Shown here piece after piece: positions 45,749 to 55,724 of a DNA stretch of 64,000 nt (its first letter is position 1; every line of letters begins with the position of its first letter). Position numbers and translations under genes: made by a program. This DNA is from Streptomyces formicae (GTDB lineage: Bacteria; Actinomycetota; Actinomycetes; Streptomycetales; Streptomycetaceae): positions 2,356,001-2,420,000 of the forward strand of contig NZ_CP022685.1 of NCBI RefSeq assembly GCF_002556545.1, given 5' to 3'. Under the pieces are notes generated by a model, which searched no databases, was not told where the DNA came from, and saw nothing but the letters and a program-made list of their open reading frames with translations.

Positions 45749-46737
45749 AGGTCCTCCTCCCCCTGCCGGAACAGCGTGCGGATGTAGACGACGGTGATGA
45801 GCAGGAGCAGCACGGTGAGCAGCACCGCGGCCGCGGCGCCCGTGCCGTAGTCGTTCTTGGCGAAGGCCTGGATGTAGGAGAAGACGCCGAGGTTGTAGAC
45901 GTCCTCGTTGGAGCCGTCGCCGCCGGGTTGCAGATAGATCTGGGTGAAGACCTTGAAGTCCCAGATGGTGGAGAGGATGGTCACCACGAGGAAGACGGGC
46001 TTGATGGTGGGCACCGTGATGTTCCAGAACCGCTGCCAGGCGTTGGCGCCGTCCAACTCCCCCGCCTCGTACAGCTCCTTGGGGATCGTCATGAGTCCCG
46101 CGAGGACGGTGATGGCGACGAACGGGAACCCGTGGTGGATCACGTTCAGGGTCGCGATCGCGTAGAACGGGCCGCGCTCGGTGAACCAGTTGGTGGTCTC
46201 CGGGTCGATCAGGCCGAGCGATCCGGCGATCTGGCTGACCATGCCGTCCTGCGGCTGGAAGAGCCAGATCCAGACGTACGTCCCGGTCACCGCGGGCATC
46301 GCCCAGGCGGCGAGGATCGCGATCGAGCAGATGAGCCGCCAGAAGGCGCCGAGGCGGTTGAGGAGCAGCGCGACGAGCGTGCCGAGCGCGACGGTCAGGC
46401 CGACGCAGGCGATGGCGAAGAAGACGGTGTTGGGCAGGACCGTCTTCCACAGCAGGCTGCTGGAGAGCAGATCGGTGTAGTGGTCGAAGCCGGTGAACGT
46501 CCCGACGCCGCCGCCGAACTTCACCTCGTAGTCCTGCATCGAGAGCTTGCCGACCTGGATCAGCGGCCAGAGCAGCAGGCCCGCGAGGACCAGCAGGGAG
46601 GGTGCGAGCAGGAGCCAGGGGCGGGTGAGGGTGACGAGCTTCTTGCGGCGGCGGGCCGACTCGGCGCCGCCGTCGGACTTCGGGGGGCCGCGGCGGGCCG
46701 GAGCTTCCGGCCCGCCCTCGACGAGCGTCTCTTTCAC
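45745..46737 (-). CDS. carbohydrate ABC transporter permease (MalF type)
   Basis: The 330-residue protein has six main membrane segments after a cytoplasmic N-terminus of about 45 residues rich in Lys/Arg/Pro. The EAA loop is YEAGELDGANAWQRFWNITVP near 225-245. The segment QPQDGMVSQIAGSLGLIDPE forms a periplasmic loop. It is the partner of the downstream MalG-type permease, and its stop overlaps that gene's start by 4 bases. Sequence resembles permeases for N-acetylglucosamine or oligosaccharides more than for glycerol, but specificity cannot be fixed from permeases alone. Confidence 0.93.
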   Translation of the reverse strand: MKETLVEGGPEAPARRGPPKSDGGAESARRRKKLVTLTRPWLLLAPSLLVLAGLLLWPLIQVGKLSMQDYEVKFGGGVGTFTGFDHYTDLLSSSLLWKTVLPNTVFFAIACVGLTVALGTLVALLLNRLGAFWRLICSIAILAAWAMPAVTGTYVWIWLFQPQDGMVSQIAGSLGLIDPETTNWFTERGPFYAIATLNVIHHGFPFVAITVLAGLMTIPKELYEAGELDGANAWQRFWNITVPTIKPVFLVVTILSTIWDFKVFTQIYLQPGGDGSNEDVYNLGVFSYIQAFAKNDYGTGAAAAVLLTVLLLLITVVYIRTLFRQGEEDL

Positions 46738-46785
46738 GGTGTCGTGTCTTTCCCAGTGTCCTTCACGTGCCGAACTCGCCCCTGT

Positions 46786-48087
46786 CTACTTGTCCTTGGC
46801 GAAGATCGCGTCCATGTCCTTGGCGGCCTTGTCCGCGGCGTCCTTGACGGACGACTTGCCGGTGAGGATCGACTGGATCATGCCGGGGATGACCTTGGAG
46901 GCCTGGATCTCGCCGTACGCCTTGGTCTTGGGGACGGTCGCGCCGGCCTCCAGCATCTGCTTGGCGAACGGCTCGACCAGCGGGTCCTTCTTGGCCTCGA
47001 TCTTCTTCAGCTCGGAGTTCTGACCGGGGAAGTAGTTGGTCTGCTCGGCCCACTTGGCGGCGAACTCGCCGGTGGTCAGCATCTTCACGAACTCCCAGGC
47101 GAGGTCCTTCTTGTCCGTGTTGAAGGTGGACAGGTAGGAGCCGCCGAGGAAGGACTTGCTCATGCCGCCGTTCTCCCCCGGAATCGGGACGGCGCCGAGC
47201 TTGCCCTTGAGGTCCTTGTTGGCGTCGACGATGGCCTTCGGGGTCCAGTTGCCGCCGACCGACATCGCGATCTCGCCCTTGTTCCAGGCGTCGCCGACCT
47301 CCTTCTCCGTCCAGGTGTTGACCTTGGCGGGAGAGACCTTGTCCTTGGTGGCGAGGCCCGTGTAGTACTCGATGCCCTTGATGGCCTCGGGCGAGTTGAC
47401 GCCGGACTTCCACGTGCCGCCGGACTCGGTGGCGAGCTCGCCGCCCGCGCCCCAGATGAAGGGGGCCGCGAACATCTCGGCACCGCCCGCCACCGGGAAG
47501 GAGACCATCTTCGGCTCCTTCTCCTTGAGCGTCTTGGCGGTCGCCTCCAGCTCCTTCCACGTGGTCGGGGCCTTCAGGTCGTGCTTCTCGAAGATGTCCT
47601 TGCGGTAGACGATCGAGCGGACACCCGCGTACCACGGCATGCCGTACTGCTTGCCGTCGAGCGTGCCCGCGTCCTTGAGGCCCTCGACGAGGTCGTCGTT
47701 GAGGCCGGACTCCTTGACCTTGTCCGTGACGTCGACGAGACCCCCGGTCTCGGCGAACTGCGGCACCCAGGTCGTGCCGACCTCGGCCACGTCGGGCACC
47801 TGGTCCTCGCCGCCCTCGATGGCGGTGGTGAACTTCTTCTGCGCGGTGGCCCACTGCTGGTACTCGACGTGGATCTTGGCGCCGGTCTTCTTCTCGAAGG
47901 CCGCCCCGGCCTCCTTGAAGAACGGCCGCGCGTCGGGGTTGGTCCCCTCCATGATCCATACGGTCAGGGTCTTGCCCTTGCCGTCGGTGGCCTTGTCACC
48001 CGAGTCGCCGTCATCCCCACCGCACGCCGTGGCGGTCAGTCCGAGACTCATGGCGATACAACCAGCGGCGATGACACGTCGATTCAT
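46786..48087 (-). CDS. extracellular sugar-binding lipoprotein (CUT1 ABC importer)
   Basis: The ATG at 48087 follows GGAGGGGGC and gives 433 residues. The lipobox LTATAC places the lipidated Cys at residue 22. The mature protein is a type B periplasmic-binding fold (SBP_bac_1) with the EKKTGAKIHVEYQQWATAQKK opening (about residues 65-85) and GEIAMSVGGNWTP near 285. It captures a mono- or oligosaccharide and delivers it to the two permeases downstream. The frame stays open further upstream but lacks signal-peptide features. A perfect dre-like palindrome is 59 bp upstream of the start. Confidence 0.93.
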   Translation of the reverse strand: MNRRVIAAGCIAMSLGLTATACGGDDGDSGDKATDGKGKTLTVWIMEGTNPDARPFFKEAGAAFEKKTGAKIHVEYQQWATAQKKFTTAIEGGEDQVPDVAEVGTTWVPQFAETGGLVDVTDKVKESGLNDDLVEGLKDAGTLDGKQYGMPWYAGVRSIVYRKDIFEKHDLKAPTTWKELEATAKTLKEKEPKMVSFPVAGGAEMFAAPFIWGAGGELATESGGTWKSGVNSPEAIKGIEYYTGLATKDKVSPAKVNTWTEKEVGDAWNKGEIAMSVGGNWTPKAIVDANKDLKGKLGAVPIPGENGGMSKSFLGGSYLSTFNTDKKDLAWEFVKMLTTGEFAAKWAEQTNYFPGQNSELKKIEAKKDPLVEPFAKQMLEAGATVPKTKAYGEIQASKVIPGMIQSILTGKSSVKDAADKAAKDMDAIFAKDK

Positions 48088-48401
48088 GCCGGCCCCCTCC
48101 AGGTTCCGATAGGTGGGAGCGATTGTGGTCACACCTGACCTAGGCGGTCTAGACCCATTGGGATAAGCGGCCGAACCGTAATGAGGGTTGCGGGTGACGC
48201 AACATGCGCTCATGCCATTGCGCACCATGCAACGCGTGCGTCACGGCGGCGCGTGGTGCGGGCCCGGCGCGTACCGACAGGAACAGGCCGAAACGCGACG
48301 ACGCCCGCCTCCGTCCGGTCGGGGACAAAGCGGGCGCCGCGTCAGTTCCGCACACCGTTGTGCGGGACGAATGAGGGGTCGTACGGAAAGAACCGTACGG
48401 G
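48088..48401. other. spacer between gltD and the sugar importer
   Basis: These 314 bp hold no gene. Next to the gltD stop are two hairpins: CGTACGG-AAAGAA-CCGTACG (48380-48399) and CGCCCGC (48302-48308) with GCGGGCG (48330-48336), both suited to gltD termination. Nearer the importer are GTTGCG-GGTGA-CGCAAC (about 48186-48202) and the dre-like site. The rest shows nothing I recognise. Confidence 0.7.
48146..48155. promoter_or_regulatory. dre-like palindrome (possible DasR site) upstream of the sugar importer
   Basis: GGTCTAGACC is a 10-bp perfect palindrome equal to the core of the DasR-responsive element (consensus centred on TGGTCTAGACCA, known from Streptomyces). The next outer bases (C and C) do not match the T/A of the consensus. 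It lies 59 bp upstream of the binding-protein start. DasR, a GntR/HutC regulator, senses glucosamine phosphates. Confidence 0.55.
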
Positions 48402-49862
48402 CTAGACCGTCAGGGCACGGTCCGTCGGACGGATCGGGGCCGGAAGATCACTCGCACCGGTGAGGAAACTGTCCACACCGCGTGCCGCCGAGCGGCCCTC
48501 GGCGATCGCCCACACGATGAGCGACTGGCCGCGGCCCGCGTCACCGGCCACGAAGACACCGGGCACGTTCGTCTGGAAATCGGCGTCGCGCGAAACGTTG
48601 CCGCGCTCGTCGAGCTCCAGGGCGAACTGGTCCACCAGGCCGTTCTCGCGGTCCGTGCCCGTGAAGCCCATCGCGAGCGTCACCAGCTGGGCCGGGATCC
48701 TGCGCTCCGTGCCCGGCTTCTGGGTCAGCTTGCCGTCGACGAACTCCACCTCGACCAGGTGCAGGAACTGGACGTTGCCGTCCTCGTCGCCCTCGAAGTG
48801 CGTGGTCGAGACGGAGTAGACCCGCTCGCCGCCCTCCTCGTGCGCGGAGGTCACCTTGTAGAGCATCGGGAAGGTCGGCCAGGGCTGGCCCGCGGCCCGC
48901 TCCTCGCCCGGCTTCGGCATGATCTCCAGCTGCGTCACGGAGGCCGCGCCCTGGCGGTGGGCGGTGCCCACGCAGTCCGCGCCCGTGTCGCCGCCGCCGA
49001 TGACGACGACGTGCTTGCCCTCGGCCGTGATGGGGGGCGCCACGAAGTCGCCCTCCTGGACCTTGTTGGCGAGCGGCAGGTACTCCATGGCGAAGTGGAT
49101 GCCGTTCAGGTCGCGTCCCGGCACCGGCAGGTCGCGGGAGATGGTCGAGCCCGCGGCGATGACCACGGCGTCGTAGCGCTTGCGCAGCTTGGCCGCGTCG
49201 ATGTCGCGGCCGATCTCCACGCCCGTACGGAACTTGGTGCCCTCCGCGCGCATCTGCTCGATGCGGCGGTTGATGTGCCGCTTCTCCATCTTGAACTCGG
49301 GGATGCCGTAGCGCAGCAGGCCGCCGATGCGGTCGGCGCGCTCGTAGACGGCGACCGTGTGGCCCGCCCGGGTCAGCTGCTGGGCGGCGGCGAGGCCCGC
49401 CGGGCCCGAGCCGATGACGGCGACGGTCTTGCCGGAGAGCCGCTCGGGCGCCTGCGGGGCGACGTCACCGGTCTCCCACGCTTTGTCGATGATGGAGACT
49501 TCGACGTTCTTGATGGTGACGGCCGGCTGGTTGATGCCGAGCACGCACGCCGCCTCGCACGGGGCCGGGCAGAGCCTTCCTGTGAACTCCGGGAAGTTGT
49601 TGGTGGCGTGCAGCCGCTCCTGCGCGGCCTGCCAGTCCTCGCGGTAGGCGTAGTCGTTCCACTCGGGGATGAGATTCCCGAGCGGACAGCCGTTGTGGCA
49701 GAACGGGATGCCGCAGTCCATGCAGCGCGAGGCCTGCTGGGAGATGATCGGGAGGAGCGAGCCGGGAACGTAGACCTCGTTCCAGTCCTGGACGCGCTCG
49801 CCGACCGGGCGGGTCTGCGCGACCTCGCGGCCGTGGTTCAAAAAGCCCTTGGGATCAGCCAT
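48402..49862 (-). CDS. gltD: glutamate synthase small (beta) subunit
   Basis: The 486-residue NADPH-dependent subunit transfers electrons from NADPH to GltB. The N-terminal Cys cluster [17 protein letters not shown] and the Cys of [14 protein letters not shown] bind [4Fe-4S] clusters. The FAD motif is [15 protein letters not shown] near 150, and the NADPH motif is [14 protein letters not shown] near 285. A conserved C-terminal FAD segment [23 protein letters not shown] confirms the assignment. It is downstream of gltB and the two reading frames overlap by 8 bp, so they are co-translated in the usual GltBD complex. Confidence 0.97.
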   Translation of the reverse strand: MADPKGFLNHGREVAQTRPVGERVQDWNEVYVPGSLLPIISQQASRCMDCGIPFCHNGCPLGNLIPEWNDYAYREDWQAAQERLHATNNFPEFTGRLCPAPCEAACVLGINQPAVTIKNVEVSIIDKAWETGDVAPQAPERLSGKTVAVIGSGPAGLAAAQQLTRAGHTVAVYERADRIGGLLRYGIPEFKMEKRHINRRIEQMRAEGTKFRTGVEIGRDIDAAKLRKRYDAVVIAAGSTISRDLPVPGRDLNGIHFAMEYLPLANKVQEGDFVAPPITAEGKHVVVIGGGDTGADCVGTAHRQGAASVTQLEIMPKPGEERAAGQPWPTFPMLYKVTSAHEEGGERVYSVSTTHFEGDEDGNVQFLHLVEVEFVDGKLTQKPGTERRIPAQLVTLAMGFTGTDRENGLVDQFALELDERGNVSRDADFQTNVPGVFVAGDAGRGQSLIVWAIAEGRSAARGVDSFLTGASDLPAPIRPTDRALTV

Positions 49863-52800
49863 TGGTCGCCGCCTCCATCATCTTCTCGGTGATCTCGGAC
49901 TCGGAGAGTCCAGCTCGCTCGGCGGCGTCCTTGGCGGCGAGCACTGCCTTGTACGTACTGGGGATGATCTTGCTGAAGCGGTCCACGGACACGGCCCACT
50001 CGGCAAGGAGCTTCTCGGCGACGGTCGAGCCCGTCTCCTCCTGGTGGCGGCGCACGACGTCGTGCAGCCACTGCTTGTCGGTCTCGTCGAGGGGCTCGAC
50101 GGCCGCCAGGTTCCCCGCGTTGACGTTGTCGCGGTCGAGGTCGATCACGTACGCGATGCCGCCCGACATGCCGGCCGCGAAGTTGCGGCCCGTCTCGCCG
50201 AGGATCACCGCGTGGCCGCCGGTCATGTACTCGCAGCCGTGGTCGCCCACGCCCTCGGAGACGACCGTCGCGCCGGAGTTGCGGACGCAGAAGCGCTCGC
50301 CGGTGCGGCCGCGCAGGAACAGCTCGCCGCCGGTCGCGCCGTACGCGATGGTGTTGCCCGCGATCGTCGAGTACTCGGCGAGGTGGTCGGCGCCCCGGTC
50401 TGGACGGACCACGACGCGGCCGCCCGAAAGGCCCTTGCCCACGTAGTCGTTGGCGTCGCCCTCCAGGCGCAGCGTCACGCCGCGCGGCACGAACGCGCCG
50501 AAGGACTGGCCGGCGGAGCCGGTGAAGGTGATGTCGATGGTGTCGTCCGGCAGGCCCGCGCCGCCGAACTTCTTCGTCACCTCGTGGCCGAGCATCGTGC
50601 CGACCGTGCGGTTGATGTTGCGGATGGCGACCTGGGCGCGCACCGGGTGCGCCTCCGTCGCGCTGGACGCGGCGAGGGCGTCGGCGGCGAGCTTGATCAG
50701 CTCGTTGTCGAGCGCCTTCTCCAGGCCGTGGTCCTGGACGGTGACCTGGTGCCGGACGGCGCCCTTGGGCAGCGAAGGCACGTGGAAGAGCGGCTCCAGG
50801 TCCAGGCCCTGCGCCTTCCAGTGGCTGACGGCCTTCTCCGTGTCGAGCAGCTCGGCGTGGCCGACGGCCTCCTCGATGGAGCGGAAGCCGAGCTCGGCGA
50901 GGATCTCGCGGACCTCTTCGGCGATGAACTCGAAGAAGTTGACGATGTACTCGGCCTTGCCGGAGAAGCGCTCGCGCAGCGCCGGGTTCTGCGTGGCGAT
51001 GCCGACCGGGCAGGTGTCCAGGTGGCAGACGCGCATCATGACGCAGCCGGAGACGACGAGCGGCGCGGTGGCGAAACCGAACTCCTCGGCGCCGAGGAGC
51101 GCGGCGATGATGACGTCGCGGCCGGTCTTGAGCTGGCCGTCGGTCTGCACCACGATGCGGTCGCGCAGGCCGTTGAGCAGCAGGGTCTGCTGGGTCTCGG
51201 CGAGGCCGAGCTCCCAGGGGCCGCCCGCGTGCTTGAGCGAGGTCAGCGGCGACGCGCCGGTGCCGCCGTCGTGTCCGGAGATGAGGACGACGTCCGCGTG
51301 CGCCTTGGAGACGCCCGCGGCGACCGTGCCGACGCCGACCTCGGAGACCAGCTTCACGTGGATCCGCGCCTGCGGGTTCGCGTTCTTCAGGTCGTGGATC
51401 AGCTGGGCGAGGTCCTCGATGGAGTAGATGTCGTGGTGCGGCGGCGGCGAGATGAGGCCGACGCCGGGCGTCGAGTGACGCGTCCTGGCGACCCACGGGT
51501 AGACCTTGTGGCCGGGCAGCTGGCCGCCCTCGCCGGGCTTGGCGCCCTGCGCCATCTTGATCTGGATGTCGTCGGCGTTGACGAGGTACTCGCTGGTCAC
51601 GCCGAAGCGGCCGGAGGCGACCTGCTTGATGGACGAGCGGCGCGCCGGGTCGTACAGGCGCTCCGGGTCCTCGCCGCCCTCACCGGTGTTGGACTTGCCG
51701 CCCAGCTGGTTCATGGCGATGGCGAGCGTCTCGTGCGCCTCGCGGGAGATCGAGCCGTACGACATGGCGCCGGTCGAGAACCGCTTGACGATCTCGGAGA
51801 CCGGCTCGACCTCGTCGATCGAGATCGGCTTGCGGTCCGCCGACTTGAAGCCGAACAGGCCGCGCAGCGTCATCAGGCGCTCGGACTGCTCGTTCACGCG
51901 GCCCGTGTACTGCTTGAAGATGTCGTAGCGGCGGCTGCGCGTGGAGTGCTGGAGGCGGAAGACCGTGTCCGGGTCGAACAGGTGCGGCTCGCCCTCGCGG
52001 CGCCACTGGTACTCGCCGCCGATGTCCAGGGCGCGGTGCGCCGAGGGGATGCCGGACGCCGGGTACGCCTTGGCGTGCCGGGCGGCGACCTCCTTGGCGA
52101 CGACGTCGAGCCCCGCGCCGCCGATCTTCGTCGTGGTGCCGCTGAAGTACCGCTCCACGAAGGACGCGTCGAGGCCGACGGCCTCGAAGACCTGGGCGCC
52201 CCGGTAGGAGGCGACCGTGGAGATGCCCATCTTGGACATGACCTTCAGGACGCCCTTGCCGAGGGCGTAGATCAGGTTGCGGATGGCCTGCTCGGGCTCG
52301 ATGCCGGGCAGGAAGGTGCCCGCGCGGACGAGGTCCTCGACGGACTCCATCGCGAGGTAGGGGTTGACGGCGGCCGCGCCGTAGCCGATGAGGAGGGCCA
52401 CGTGGTGGACCTCGCGCACGTCGCCCGCCTCGACGAGCAGGCCCACCTCGGTGCGCTGCTTCGTACGGATGAGGTGGTGGTGGACGGCGGCGGTGAGCAG
52501 CAGCGAGGGGATCGGCGCGTGCTCGGCGTCGGAGTGCCGGTCGGAGAGCACGATGAGGCGGGCGCCCGCCTCTATGGCGGCGTCGGTCTCGGAGCAGATC
52601 TCGTCGATGCGGGCGGCGAGCGCGTCGCCGCCGCCACCGACGCGGTAGAGGCCGGAGAGCGTCGCGGCCTTCATGCCGGGCATGTCGCCGTCGGCGTTGA
52701 TGTGGATGAGCTTGGCCAGCTCGTCGTTGTCGATCACCGGGAAGGGCAGGGTGACGCTTCGACAGGACGCCGCGGTCGGGTCGAGCAGGTTGCCCTGCGG

Positions 52801-54432
52801 GCCCAGCGAGGAGTGCAGCGAGGTGACGAGCTCCTCGCGGATGGCGTCGAGCGGCGGGTTGGTGACCTGCGCGAACAGCTGCGTGAAGTAGTCGAAGATC
52901 AGCCGCGGGCGTGCGGAGAGGGCGGCGATCGGGGTGTCCGTGCCCATGGAACCGAGCGGCTCGCCGCCGGTCTTGGCCATCGGCGCGAGGATGACGCGCA
53001 GCTCTTCCTCGGTGTAGCCGAAGGTCTGCTGGCGGCGCGTGACGGAGGCGTGCGTGTGCACGATGTGCTCGCGCTCGGGCAGGTCGGAGAGCTCGATCTC
53101 GCCCGCCTCCAGCCACTCCTGGTACGGGTTCTCGGCGGCGAGCGCGGCCTTGATCTCGTCGTCCTCGACGATGCGGTGCTCGGCGGTGTCGACGAGGAAC
53201 ATGCGGCCGGGCTGGAGGCGGCCCTTGCGGACGACCTTGGCCGGGTCGATGTCGAGGACGCCGACCTCGGAGCCGAGGACGACGAGTCCGTCGTCGGTGA
53301 CCCAGTAGCGTCCCGGGCGCAGGCCGTTGCGGTCGAGAACGGCACCCACCTGCGTACCGTCGGTGAACGTCACGCACGCCGGGCCGTCCCAGGGCTCCAT
53401 CATCGCGGAGTGGTACTGGTAGAAGGCGCGTCGCGCGGGGTCCATGGAGGCGTGGTTCTCCCAGGCCTCCGGGATCATCATCAGGACGCTGTGCGGCAGC
53501 GAACGCCCACCGAGGTGCAGGAGTTCGAGCACCTCGTCGAAGGACGCGGAGTCGGAGGCGTCGGGCGTGCAGATCGGGAAGATCCGGTCGAGCTTCTCCG
53601 TGCCGAAGAGGTCCGAGGCGAGCTGCGACTCACGGGCGCGCATCCAGTTGCGGTTGCCCTTGACGGTGTTGATCTCACCGTTGTGCGCGACGAAGCGGTA
53701 GGGGTGCGCGAGCGGCCAGCTCGGGAACGTGTTCGTCGAGAAGCGGGAGTGGACCAGGGCGACGGCCGTGGCGAAACGGCGGTCGGAGAGGTCGGGGAAG
53801 AAGGGTTCGAGCTGGCCGGTGGTCAGCATGCCCTTGTAGACGATCGTGCGGGAGGAGAGCGAGGGGAAGTACGTCCCCGCCTCGCGCTCGGCGCGCTTGC
53901 GCAGCACGAACGCCTTGCGGTCGAGCTCCAGGCCCGCGCTGTCGCCGTCGGCGACGAAGACCTGCCGGAAGACGGGCATCGTCGAGCGTGCGGTGGCGCC
54001 CAGCAGCTCGGGGGCGACGGGGACGTCGCGCCAGCCGAGGACGGTCAGGCCCTCCTCGGAGGCGATCGTCTCGATCTGCGAGACGGCGGCGTCCGTGGTG
54101 CCCGCGGTGTCCACCGGCAGGAAGGCGATGCCGACGGCGTAGGCACCGGCGTCGGGGAGGTGGAATCCGGCCACCTCGCGCAGGAAGGCGTCCGGCACCT
54201 GGAGCAGGATGCCCGCGCCGTCGCCGGAGTCCGGCTCGGACCCGGTGGCGCCGCGGTGCTCGAGGTTGCGCAGTACCGTCAGCGCCTGTTCGACCAGTTC
54301 ATGGCTGGCAACACCGGTGAGGGTGGCCACGAACCCGACACCACAGGCGTCGTGTTCGTTACGGGGGTCGTACATCCCCTGGGGGGCGGGGCGACCGTCC
54401 ATGGGCGACCAGGCGTGGGTACGCATCGGCAC
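49855..54432 (-). CDS. gltB: glutamate synthase large (alpha) subunit
   Basis: The 1525-residue subunit makes two glutamates from glutamine and 2-oxoglutarate. The class II glutamine amidotransferase domain has its nucleophile at C30 in [10 protein letters not shown]; a leader of about 29 residues precedes it, and M20 is an alternative start. The central domain, the FMN-binding synthase barrel with [10 protein letters not shown] and [11 protein letters not shown], the [3Fe-4S] motif CHLDTCPVG and the C-terminal GXGXG beta-helix domain are present in order. Length is normal. The upstream 303-bp leader holds two small palindromes. The gene is a key nitrogen-assimilation enzyme with glutamine synthetase. 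Confidence 0.97.
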   Translation of the reverse strand: MPMRTHAWSPMDGRPAPQGMYDPRNEHDACGVGFVATLTGVASHELVEQALTVLRNLEHRGATGSEPDSGDGAGILLQVPDAFLREVAGFHLPDAGAYAVGIAFLPVDTAGTTDAAVSQIETIASEEGLTVLGWRDVPVAPELLGATARSTMPVFRQVFVADGDSAGLELDRKAFVLRKRAEREAGTYFPSLSSRTIVYKGMLTTGQLEPFFPDLSDRRFATAVALVHSRFSTNTFPSWPLAHPYRFVAHNGEINTVKGNRNWMRARESQLASDLFGTEKLDRIFPICTPDASDSASFDEVLELLHLGGRSLPHSVLMMIPEAWENHASMDPARRAFYQYHSAMMEPWDGPACVTFTDGTQVGAVLDRNGLRPGRYWVTDDGLVVLGSEVGVLDIDPAKVVRKGRLQPGRMFLVDTAEHRIVEDDEIKAALAAENPYQEWLEAGEIELSDLPEREHIVHTHASVTRRQQTFGYTEEELRVILAPMAKTGGEPLGSMGTDTPIAALSARPRLIFDYFTQLFAQVTNPPLDAIREELVTSLHSSLGPQGNLLDPTAASCRSVTLPFPVIDNDELAKLIHINADGDMPGMKAATLSGLYRVGGGGDALAARIDEICSETDAAIEAGARLIVLSDRHSDAEHAPIPSLLLTAAVHHHLIRTKQRTEVGLLVEAGDVREVHHVALLIGYGAAAVNPYLAMESVEDLVRAGTFLPGIEPEQAIRNLIYALGKGVLKVMSKMGISTVASYRGAQVFEAVGLDASFVERYFSGTTTKIGGAGLDVVAKEVAARHAKAYPASGIPSAHRALDIGGEYQWRREGEPHLFDPDTVFRLQHSTRSRRYDIFKQYTGRVNEQSERLMTLRGLFGFKSADRKPISIDEVEPVSEIVKRFSTGAMSYGSISREAHETLAIAMNQLGGKSNTGEGGEDPERLYDPARRSSIKQVASGRFGVTSEYLVNADDIQIKMAQGAKPGEGGQLPGHKVYPWVARTRHSTPGVGLISPPPHHDIYSIEDLAQLIHDLKNANPQARIHVKLVSEVGVGTVAAGVSKAHADVVLISGHDGGTGASPLTSLKHAGGPWELGLAETQQTLLLNGLRDRIVVQTDGQLKTGRDVIIAALLGAEEFGFATAPLVVSGCVMMRVCHLDTCPVGIATQNPALRERFSGKAEYIVNFFEFIAEEVREILAELGFRSIEEAVGHAELLDTEKAVSHWKAQGLDLEPLFHVPSLPKGAVRHQVTVQDHGLEKALDNELIKLAADALAASSATEAHPVRAQVAIRNINRTVGTMLGHEVTKKFGGAGLPDDTIDITFTGSAGQSFGAFVPRGVTLRLEGDANDYVGKGLSGGRVVVRPDRGADHLAEYSTIAGNTIAYGATGGELFLRGRTGERFCVRNSGATVVSEGVGDHGCEYMTGGHAVILGETGRNFAAGMSGGIAYVIDLDRDNVNAGNLAAVEPLDETDKQWLHDVVRRHQEETGSTVAEKLLAEWAVSVDRFSKIIPSTYKAVLAAKDAAERAGLSESEITEKMMEAATNG

Positions 54433-54735
54433 TCCCGTCGTCGTCGTGGCATATGCGGCAAAGCGAGGGACGACGTTGGCCCTGGCGAAATTTCGTGCAG
54501 GTTACATGATGGAACGCTTCTCGAAAAGCGGATAGCTCATTCCACCATGTGGACACCGCCCGCTGAGGTGGGGAGCGGCGGAGAGGGGACCTTTGCGGAC
54601 AGATCGATGACCGGAGGCCCAGCGCGGCACGAGCCTCATTGCCCGCAGCGCTTACGGCTCATGCCCGGTGGTCATGGAATCGAAACCGCCGAGTAACGGC
54701 TACTTATACAAGGTCCCGTATAGCCCTGCACGGCC
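54433..54735. other. spacer upstream of gltB
   Basis: These 303 bp contain no gene. On the gltB side there is TCCAC-CAT-GTGGA (54541-54553, perfect 5-bp arms) and next to it CGCTT-CTCGAA-AAGCG (about 54516-54531). Such palindromes could bind a nitrogen or amino-acid regulator. The half nearest the VIT1 gene (about 54680-54735) is AT-richer and might end its transcript. I see no tRNA or riboswitch in it. Confidence 0.6.
54541..54553. promoter_or_regulatory. candidate operator upstream of gltB
   Basis: TCCAC-CAT-GTGGA is a 13-bp palindrome about 109 bp before the gltB start. No regulator gene is adjacent, so its role is open. Confidence 0.35.
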
Positions 54736-55467
54736 TTATCCTACGGCGGTCCCGAACAAGCTGCCCAGGGCGTACGTCACACCGGCGGCCGCACCGCCGA
54801 GCGCGAGCTGCCGCAGCCCGCTGAACCACCACGAGCGCGCCGTCACCTTGGCCACCACGGCACCGCACGCGAAGAGCCCGATCATGGCGAGGAGCAGGGC
54901 GGGCCAGAGCACGGTCGCGCCGAGCAGGTACGGCAGTACGGGAAGCAGCGCGCCCAGCGCGAACGAACCGAACGAGGAGACCGCGGCGACGGTCGGCGAG
55001 GGAAGGTCGCCCGGGTCGATGCCGAGCTCCTCGCGGGCGTGGATCTCCAGGGCCTGCTCGGGATCCTTGGACAGCTGCCTGGCGACCTCGCGGGCCAGCT
55101 CGGGCTCGACGCCCCGCGAGGCGTACAGCTCGGCGAGCTCCCGCTCCTCGTCCTTGGGGTGCTTGCGCAGCTCCCGGCGCTCGATGTCCAGTTCGGCCTG
55201 GACGAGCTCGCGCTGCGAGGCGACGGAGGTGTACTCCCCCGCGGCCATCGAGAAGGCACCGGCGGCGAGCCCCGCGAGGCCGGTGATGACGATCGTCTCC
55301 CGCGAGACGGCGCCGCCCGCGACACCGGTCATCAGGGCCAGGTTCGAGACGAGGCCGTCCATCGCGCCGAAGACCGCGGGGCGCAGCCAGCCGCCGTTCA
55401 CGTCCCGGTGGGTGTGGTTGTCGCGGTGCGCCTCGTGCAGTGTCGCTTCGTTCTCGATGATCGCCAT
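54736..55467 (-). CDS. VIT1/CCC1-family membrane transporter
   Basis: The ATG at 55467 follows AGAGGGGG and gives 243 residues. Five hydrophobic segments are arranged as in vacuolar-iron-transporter (VIT1/CCC1) proteins. The first two are near 35-80 (VFGAMDGLVSNLALMTGVAGG and AGLAAGAFSMAAGEYTSV), followed by a cytoplasmic charged region with RRELRKHPKDEERELAELYASRG (about 95-118). Eukaryotic family members export ferrous iron or manganese. The bacterial ones are probably metal transporters too, but no substrate is shown for this one. It is divergent from the ADP-ribosylglycohydrolase operon. Confidence 0.88.
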   Translation of the reverse strand: MAIIENEATLHEAHRDNHTHRDVNGGWLRPAVFGAMDGLVSNLALMTGVAGGAVSRETIVITGLAGLAAGAFSMAAGEYTSVASQRELVQAELDIERRELRKHPKDEERELAELYASRGVEPELAREVARQLSKDPEQALEIHAREELGIDPGDLPSPTVAAVSSFGSFALGALLPVLPYLLGATVLWPALLLAMIGLFACGAVVAKVTARSWWFSGLRQLALGGAAAGVTYALGSLFGTAVG

Positions 55468-55724
55468 GGTCGGCCCCCTCTTGCGTGCTTGGACAGCCTC
55501 GAAAGTACGCGCGAAAAAAATCCCCCGCCAGCAAGGAAGGCCGTACTTACCTGCGAAAACGCGCCGCACGAAGGGGTCCGGCGGGGCCCTCGCGTCACCC
55601 GGACCGGCCCCTCTCGACGAGCGAAGGAGTGATCTGAGCTCAGGTGTGCTCGTGTGAGCGCACCGCGTGGCAGACATGCTCCAAGCACCGCGCCCCGCGG
55701 TCCCGCGCTCAAGGGAGGCACGCC

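Noticed and set aside
44915..46450. Single 511-codon fused sugar permease
   Set aside because: The upstream part of this frame is antisense-like Arg/Pro/His sequence over the MalF-type gene; the true second permease begins at the GTG at 45748.
49849..54696. 1615-codon open frame on the + strand opposite gltB
   Set aside because: It is the antisense frame of a complete gltB with all catalytic motifs; long antisense frames are expected at this GC.
55644..55724. Longer N-terminus for ARH paralogue 1
   Set aside because: The added residues are Cys/Arg-rich without family similarity, and the ATG at 55725 has a strong ribosome site.
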